Below, piece after piece: positions 59,915 through 64,000 of a stretch of DNA of 64,000 bases (position 1 is the stretch's first letter; every line of letters starts with the position of its first letter). Location of the stretch: positions 3,790,501 to 3,854,500 of the forward strand of contig NZ_AP024745.1 in assembly GCF_019704555.1 (NCBI RefSeq). Reading direction: 5' to 3'. A model generated the notes under the pieces. It worked only from the letters and a program-made list of their open reading frames with translations. It was not told where the DNA came from and ran no database searches. Made by a program: the position numbers and the translations under genes. This stretch comes from Actinoplanes sp. L3-i22. Its GTDB lineage: Bacteria > Actinomycetota > Actinomycetes > Mycobacteriales > Micromonosporaceae.

Positions 59915-60113
59915 TTGCGGCCCGGGAATGGGCACGGCAATGGCCGATGAATTGCGGTCTCCGCATTGCCTACCGGGCCGATCAGAACGACCGAATAGGT
60001 GGCCGGTTACTGTCTCTACATCGTAACAAAAGGTGCATAAAAGTACCCAGGCTGCATTTTCCGTAAACCCCAGCGAAGCGGGCTTTCTCCGGTCCAGGCT
60101 TATGGGCGCGTCA

Positions 60114-60168
60114 GGCCACCCCCGGCCGGCGCCGAACCGAGCGCCCGGCCACCCCCGGCCGGCGCCGA
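60114..60168 (+). repeat. Two 22-bp direct repeats before the YcaO gene
   Basis: GGCCACCCCCGGCCGGCGCC plus GA occurs at 60114-60135 and 60147-60168, 33 bases apart. The repeats end 26 bases before the YcaO start. They could be regulatory direct repeats or a GC-rich leader; no ORF of the precursor type overlaps them. Confidence 0.85.
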
Positions 60169-60194
60169 GCCAACGACCGAGAGGGTGCGCGGAG

Positions 60195-61514
60195 ATGAGT
60201 GCGGTTGCCGCAGAGGCGGCGCGGCGGACCACCGGCACGCTGCAGGACCTGGTCTCGCCACTGGGCGGCCTGATAACCACCGTCACGCAGCTGGCGGTCG
60301 AACCGTCGAACCCGCCGCTGCAGGTGTTCTCCGCCGACCTCGGCGACGTGTCGACGGTGATCACCAACCTGTGCGGGCCGGAGTGCCTGGGCAGCCTCGA
60401 CGGCACCGGGACCGGGGTGGACCCGGAACTCGCCCGGATCGTCGGGATCGCCGAGGCGCTGGAACGGTACGCCAACTGCATCTTCGACGAGAAGCAGATC
60501 CGCTGGGCGTCCGCCGAGGAACTCGGGGACGAGGCGCTCGACCTGGACGCGCTGCCCCGGGTGTCGGCGACCGAGCTCGCCGACCCGCACTGCGGGATCG
60601 CCGTGCCCGACAAAACCGCGCAGATGCGCTGGGTGCGGGGGATGAATCTGCGTACCCGGAAATTGTCCTGGATTCCGGCGGTCCTCGTTTACATGCACTT
60701 TTCCGCGCACGGGGCGGAAAGCATCACCAACCCGATCTCGACCGGCGCGGCGGCGCATTACGACCCGGCGCGGGCGATCTGCGGCGCGCTCTGCGAGGTG
60801 ATCGAGCGCGACGCGATCAGCCTGATCTGGCTGCAGCGGCTCGCCCTGCCGCGGCTCGAACTCGACGTGGTCGGGCCGCAGCTGCGGCGCTTCCTGGATC
60901 TGTGCGCGGACCGGGACGTGACCGTCGAGCTGTTCGACGCGACCACCGACCTCGGGATCCCGACCGTGTACGCGGTCTCGATCGCGCGCGAGCACCCGAC
61001 CTGCCGTACCGTCGTCGCCTGCGCCACCGGCCTCGACCCGCAGGCCGCCGCCGCGAAGGCGATCTCCGAGACGGTGTCGGTGCGGATCGCCCTGCAGGGT
61101 GACCGGGCGCCGGACGACGTGCACGACTTCACCGGGGTGTCCGACGGCGCGATCTACATGGCCGCCCCGGAGCGGGCCGACGCGTTCGACTTCCTGCTGA
61201 ACAGCCCGGCGCGGCGCCGGCTGTCCGAGATGCCGACGCTGACCGCCGGCGACTCGACCGCGGACCTGCGGCTGGTGCTCGATCGGCTGGACGCGAGCGG
61301 GCTGGACTCGTACCTCGTCGATCTGACCCCGGACGAGGCCCTGCGCGTCGGGATGACCGTGGTCCGCGCGGTGATCCCCGGGCTGCTGCCGCTCTCCTTC
61401 ACCTACCGCTCGCGCTTCCTCGGCAGTCCCCGGCTCTACGAGGCGCCGGTCCGGATGGGTCACCCGAGCCGGGCGGAGCACGAGCTCAACTCATGGCCGC
61501 AGCCGTTCGCCTGA
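60195..61514 (+). CDS. YcaO-family cyclodehydratase of an azol(in)e peptide (TOMM) pathway
   Basis: 439 residues from ATG at 60195. The ATP-binding residues lie in GIAEALERYANCIFDE and GALCEVIERDAISLIWLQRL, with further conserved ETVSVRIALQGDRAPDDVHD and YRSRFLGSPRLYEAPVRMG. The enzyme uses ATP to cyclise Cys, Ser or Thr of a precursor peptide to azolines. The C-terminus ends NSWPQPFA, a degenerate form of the proline-rich tail common in TOMM YcaO proteins. It is followed closely by a leader-binding partner, an E1/SagB fusion and a second oxidoreductase, all on the same strand. Confidence 0.93.
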   Translation: MSAVAAEAARRTTGTLQDLVSPLGGLITTVTQLAVEPSNPPLQVFSADLGDVSTVITNLCGPECLGSLDGTGTGVDPELARIVGIAEALERYANCIFDEKQIRWASAEELGDEALDLDALPRVSATELADPHCGIAVPDKTAQMRWVRGMNLRTRKLSWIPAVLVYMHFSAHGAESITNPISTGAAAHYDPARAICGALCEVIERDAISLIWLQRLALPRLELDVVGPQLRRFLDLCADRDVTVELFDATTDLGIPTVYAVSIAREHPTCRTVVACATGLDPQAAAAKAISETVSVRIALQGDRAPDDVHDFTGVSDGAIYMAAPERADAFDFLLNSPARRRLSEMPTLTAGDSTADLRLVLDRLDASGLDSYLVDLTPDEALRVGMTVVRAVIPGLLPLSFTYRSRFLGSPRLYEAPVRMGHPSRAEHELNSWPQPFA

Positions 61515-61531
61515 TGTCACCGGGAGCCAGC

Positions 61532-62164
61532 ATGTACCACCTGATCGTCACTCCGGTCGGTCCGTTCGGGTTCGCGGTCGCCGAGCGGCTGCGTGACCTG
61601 TGCACCGACGTCTCGATCGTCGACGCGCCGGGCTTTTCAAAGACCAAGACCGATTTATCCGTACGTAGTGTGAAAGTGCTCGCCTCCTGGCGCCGAACGC
61701 CGCGCCTGGAGCGCGAGTTCGACGACGAGTCGTTCCGCACCGGACAGCCCTGGCTGCCGGTGATCCTCGACCACCCGCAACTGGAGATCGGCCCGGCCGT
61801 CGTCCCCGGCCTGGGCGCGTGCCACGACTGCTACCGCCGCCGGCTCGCGCAGCACGACAACGCCCGGGTGATCCGCGCGGCCATCGGCGACCACTACGAC
61901 GCGCACCCGGAGTCCGGGCCGGACGGCTACCTGCCGTCGACGGCGCTGCTCGCGGCGGCCGTCGTGGCCGACGTGGTGGACCGGCTGCGGACCGACGCGG
62001 CGGCCGAGGCCGGCCGGGTCCGCCAGATCGAGGTGCCGACCCAGCAGGTACGGACCGGACGGGCGGTCGGCGTGCACGGCTGCCCCCGGTGCGGGCTGGG
62101 GCGGGACGAGACGACGCGGTCGTACGAACGGCTGCCCGAGATGCTGCAGGGAGTCTGGCGATGA
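61532..62164 (+). CDS. ThiF/E1-like TOMM partner (leader-peptide-binding family)
   Basis: 210 residues from ATG at 61532, preceded by GGGAG at good spacing; an ATG at 61493 would overlap the YcaO end. It starts YHLIVTPVGPFGFAVAERLR and carries two zinc-type pairs: CHDC at 97-100 and CPRC near the C-terminus. This resembles the C-terminal half of the TOMM cyclodehydratase partner (E1-like fold, TIGR03882 type) but lacks an obvious N-terminal RRE winged helix. It overlaps the next gene by 4 bases, so the two work together. Confidence 0.75.
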   Translation: MYHLIVTPVGPFGFAVAERLRDLCTDVSIVDAPGFSKTKTDLSVRSVKVLASWRRTPRLEREFDDESFRTGQPWLPVILDHPQLEIGPAVVPGLGACHDCYRRRLAQHDNARVIRAAIGDHYDAHPESGPDGYLPSTALLAAAVVADVVDRLRTDAAAEAGRVRQIEVPTQQVRTGRAVGVHGCPRCGLGRDETTRSYERLPEMLQGVWR

Positions 62165-63783
62165 TCCAGGTCGAGGAGGCCACCCGGTCCGAGGGCCGGT
62201 TGACCGCAACCACCATGGCGTACGCCGTCGCCGCCGACCCCCAGTTCAGCGTGCCGGTCCGGCCCTGCCTGGCGGCCGGTCTGGTCGAGGTGCCGCTGGT
62301 CGACGGGGTCGCGTTCCCGGGCACCGGCAACCGGCAGACGGTCCTGCGTGGCCGGTCGGCGGTCCAGCTGATCCCGCGGCTGCTGCCGCACCTGGACGGC
62401 ACCCGCACCGTCGAGGAGCTGGCCGAGGTGATCCCCGGCGTGCCGGTGAGCACGCTGCGTGCCTGCGTGTCGCTGCTCTACGTGAGCGGGTTGCTGCAGG
62501 ACGGGCCGGTCGGCGCGCCCGTCGAGGTGATCCCGGCCGAGGTCGCCGGATACCTCGGCCGCAACCTGGACACCACCCGGGTCAACCGCAGCCGCGACGA
62601 GGCCTGCGAACGGCTCGCCCGGACCCGGGTGCTGGTCGCCGGCACCGGGCCGCTGGCCGCGACGCTCCGCACCGAGCTGGCCGGAGCCGGCGCCGACGCG
62701 CACGCCTGGACCGGCGAGCCGCTGACCGTCGGGGACTTCCTGGTCGCCGTCGACAACGGGGACGCGGCCGCGATGGCCGAGGTCGACGCGGCCTGCCGCG
62801 CGGCCGGGACCGGCTGGCTGCGTACCGCGGCCGGCACGGACACCGCCGAGATCGGGCCACTGTTCGACGCCCGCTACACCTGCTGCCACGACTGCTTCTC
62901 GCGCTGTCGTCCGGAACTGTCCGGCGAGCCGACGCCGGCGCGGGCCGCGATGTGGGCGGCGCTGGCCGCGACCGAGGTCGTGCACCTGCTGTCCCGGGTC
63001 GGCCAGGTCGCGTCGATGCAGGTCTGCACGGTCTACGACCTCGCCGGGTGGTCGCAGCGGGCGGTCGGCGCCTACCGCCGGCCGGGCTGCCCGAACTGCC
63101 TGCCCACCGACCCACGGGCGGAATCGGACACGCCGCCGCTGGCGCACCGTTACGAGCAGGCCGTCGCGTTCCCGCCCCGCGAATGGCTCAACCCCAAGGA
63201 GCACCAGGCGCACTACCGGCCCGCGAACCACGCACTGCAGCGCTACAACAAGGAATATCAGGCCGCTGCGCGCCTCGCGCTGGGCGCCGGGTCACTGTCA
63301 GACCTTCTTCGCCGTACGGCGGGATTGCGTGACCTGGGTGACAAGGGCAGTCCCGGTCAGATCAGCCGGTGGTCGCCGACCGGGGGGAACCTCGGCTCGG
63401 TGCAGGCCTACCTGCTCGCCCGGGACATCCCCGGGGTGGATCCGGGCTGGTACTTCTACCAGCGCGCCGACCACAGCCTGGGCCGGATCCGGGCTGCCTC
63501 GGCCGGGGTCTGCCCGGAGCTCGAGGACACCGATCCGTCCGCGCTGCTGGTCCTCACCGGCACGCTCGACGTGGTCGCCGCCAAGTACCACGACTTCGCG
63601 TACCGGATCCTCTGCCTCGACGCCGGGGTCGCGCTCGCCCAGCTCGCCGCGGTCGCCGCCACCCACGGCATGACCAGCCGCTTCGCCGACCGCTGGGACG
63701 ACACCGCCATCTACGACGCGCTGCGGCTGGACCCCGCGGCCGAGCCGGTGACCGCCGTGGTCGCCCTGAAGGGGATCCGATGA
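62161..63783 (+). CDS. E1-like/SagB-type fused TOMM protein
   Basis: 540 residues. Residues about 60-115 look like a winged-helix RRE (GTRTVEELAEVIPGVPVSTL). Residues 154-320 form an E1-like domain with VLVAGTGPLAATLR and Cys pairs CHDC at 242-245 and CPNC at 310-313, expected to bind zinc. Residues 375-540 form a nitroreductase-like SagB domain with SRWSPTGGNLGSVQAYLLAR and an IYDALRLDP end; such domains oxidise azolines to azoles with FMN. The two activities are normally separate genes. It overlaps the neighbours by 4 bases at both ends. Confidence 0.85.
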   Translation: MIQVEEATRSEGRLTATTMAYAVAADPQFSVPVRPCLAAGLVEVPLVDGVAFPGTGNRQTVLRGRSAVQLIPRLLPHLDGTRTVEELAEVIPGVPVSTLRACVSLLYVSGLLQDGPVGAPVEVIPAEVAGYLGRNLDTTRVNRSRDEACERLARTRVLVAGTGPLAATLRTELAGAGADAHAWTGEPLTVGDFLVAVDNGDAAAMAEVDAACRAAGTGWLRTAAGTDTAEIGPLFDARYTCCHDCFSRCRPELSGEPTPARAAMWAALAATEVVHLLSRVGQVASMQVCTVYDLAGWSQRAVGAYRRPGCPNCLPTDPRAESDTPPLAHRYEQAVAFPPREWLNPKEHQAHYRPANHALQRYNKEYQAAARLALGAGSLSDLLRRTAGLRDLGDKGSPGQISRWSPTGGNLGSVQAYLLARDIPGVDPGWYFYQRADHSLGRIRAASAGVCPELEDTDPSALLVLTGTLDVVAAKYHDFAYRILCLDAGVALAQLAAVAATHGMTSRFADRWDDTAIYDALRLDPAAEPVTAVVALKGIR

Positions 63784-64000
63784 CCACGACCGTCGACGAG
63801 GACCGCTACCAGTTGCTGGACGGACTGCTGGCCGACACCCGGCTCGACGCGGCGGCGGCCCGCCGCCCGCTGCGTCCGGCACCCGCCCACCTGCTGACCG
63901 TCTCCGATCAGGGGCCGGTCATCGCGCTGCCCGACCCGGCGCCGCCCCGCGCCGAGCTGGACGACGTGCTGGCCGACCGGGTCGCCGTCCGCGACTACGC
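63780..64000 (+). CDS. SagB-like nitroreductase-family protein, truncated by the window end
   Basis: The first 73 residues are visible from ATG at 63780, overlapping the previous stop (ATGA). HLLTVSDQGPVIALPDPAPP followed by LADRVAVRDYA is the typical N-terminal start of SagB-type dehydrogenases (a Leu-Pro-Pro stretch then a VRDY/F motif). A second SagB domain directly after a SagB-containing fusion suggests a heterodimeric oxidase. The rest lies outside the window. Confidence 0.75.
   Translation, partial: MTTTVDEDRYQLLDGLLADTRLDAAAARRPLRPAPAHLLTVSDQGPVIALPDPAPPRAELDDVLADRVAVRDY

Noticed and set aside
60033..60194. N-terminal extension of YcaO or a precursor peptide (MHKSTQAAFS...)
   Set aside because: It is in frame with YcaO but unlike the family start, passes through GC-rich direct repeats and lacks a Cys/Ser/Thr-rich core, so it is not a convincing TOMM precursor.

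Overview
The window is high-GC actinobacterial chromosome, most probably from a Micromonosporaceae-like organism (Actinoplanes and relatives). This is inferred from the extreme third-position GC, frequent GTG and TTG starts, many ATGA/GTGA gene overlaps, a nickel superoxide dismutase, DUF3040 and DUF3558 proteins, Pr6Pr, and a YcaO/SagB peptide-modification locus. No rRNA, tRNA or CRISPR array was seen.

Layout. 1-9 kb: a membrane protein, a site-2 protease, an MBL-fold hydrolase, a FtsX-type ABC exporter (permease + ATPase) divergent from a NarL-type two-component pair, and a methyltransferase. 9.4-9.9 kb: a 32-bp tandem array of 17 units that begins in the stop codon of the methyltransferase. 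10-19 kb: AraC regulator, SDR gene fragment, deazaflavin-type reductase, a hydrolase-LuxR fusion lacking its nucleophile, an aminotransferase, a frameshifted small protein, ctaD, two small membrane proteins and a divergent TetR/MFS pair with a large dyad operator. 19.4-25.5 kb: one 2029-residue secreted subtilase. 25.7-35.4 kb: LAL-type LuxR regulator, hmp flavohemoglobin, LtrA, MFS pump with divergent TetR, and an OmpR-type two-component system.

35.4-49.2 kb is a dispersed, probably secondary-metabolic region. One minus-strand operon encodes a FOXRED2-like flavoprotein, an FMN hydroxyacid oxidase, a P450 and an antiporter, with every junction overlapping by 4 nt. About 5 kb away a paralogous FOXRED2-like flavoprotein and an AMP-forming ligase are divergent from an MIO-type ammonia-lyase whose selectivity residues (His-Leu) suggest tyrosine. 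Nickel SOD and a flavin reductase follow. 49.3-54.4 kb is ordinary: DUF309, DUF3558 lipoprotein, Lrp/AsnC with a perfect operator, DMT exporter, def, Pr6Pr, and a lipoprotein gene broken by loss of a 5-bp repeat unit.

54.4-57.7 kb is a decayed, lower-GC accessory island. It contains the most notable gene, a TTG-initiated 491-residue protein with two N-terminal transmembrane helices, a CARF/SAVED-like middle and a C-terminal minimal CRISPR polymerase (mCpol) palm domain. It looks like a one-polypeptide version of a Panoptes-like cyclic-nucleotide anti-phage system. 57.9-60 kb: hypothetical protein, LiaF-like protein, CDF metal exporter. 60.2-64 kb: start of an azol(in)e peptide (TOMM) locus, with YcaO cyclodehydratase, a leader-binding/ThiF-like partner, an E1-like/SagB fusion and a second SagB-like oxidoreductase cut by the window end. 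No precursor peptide gene is visible inside the window.
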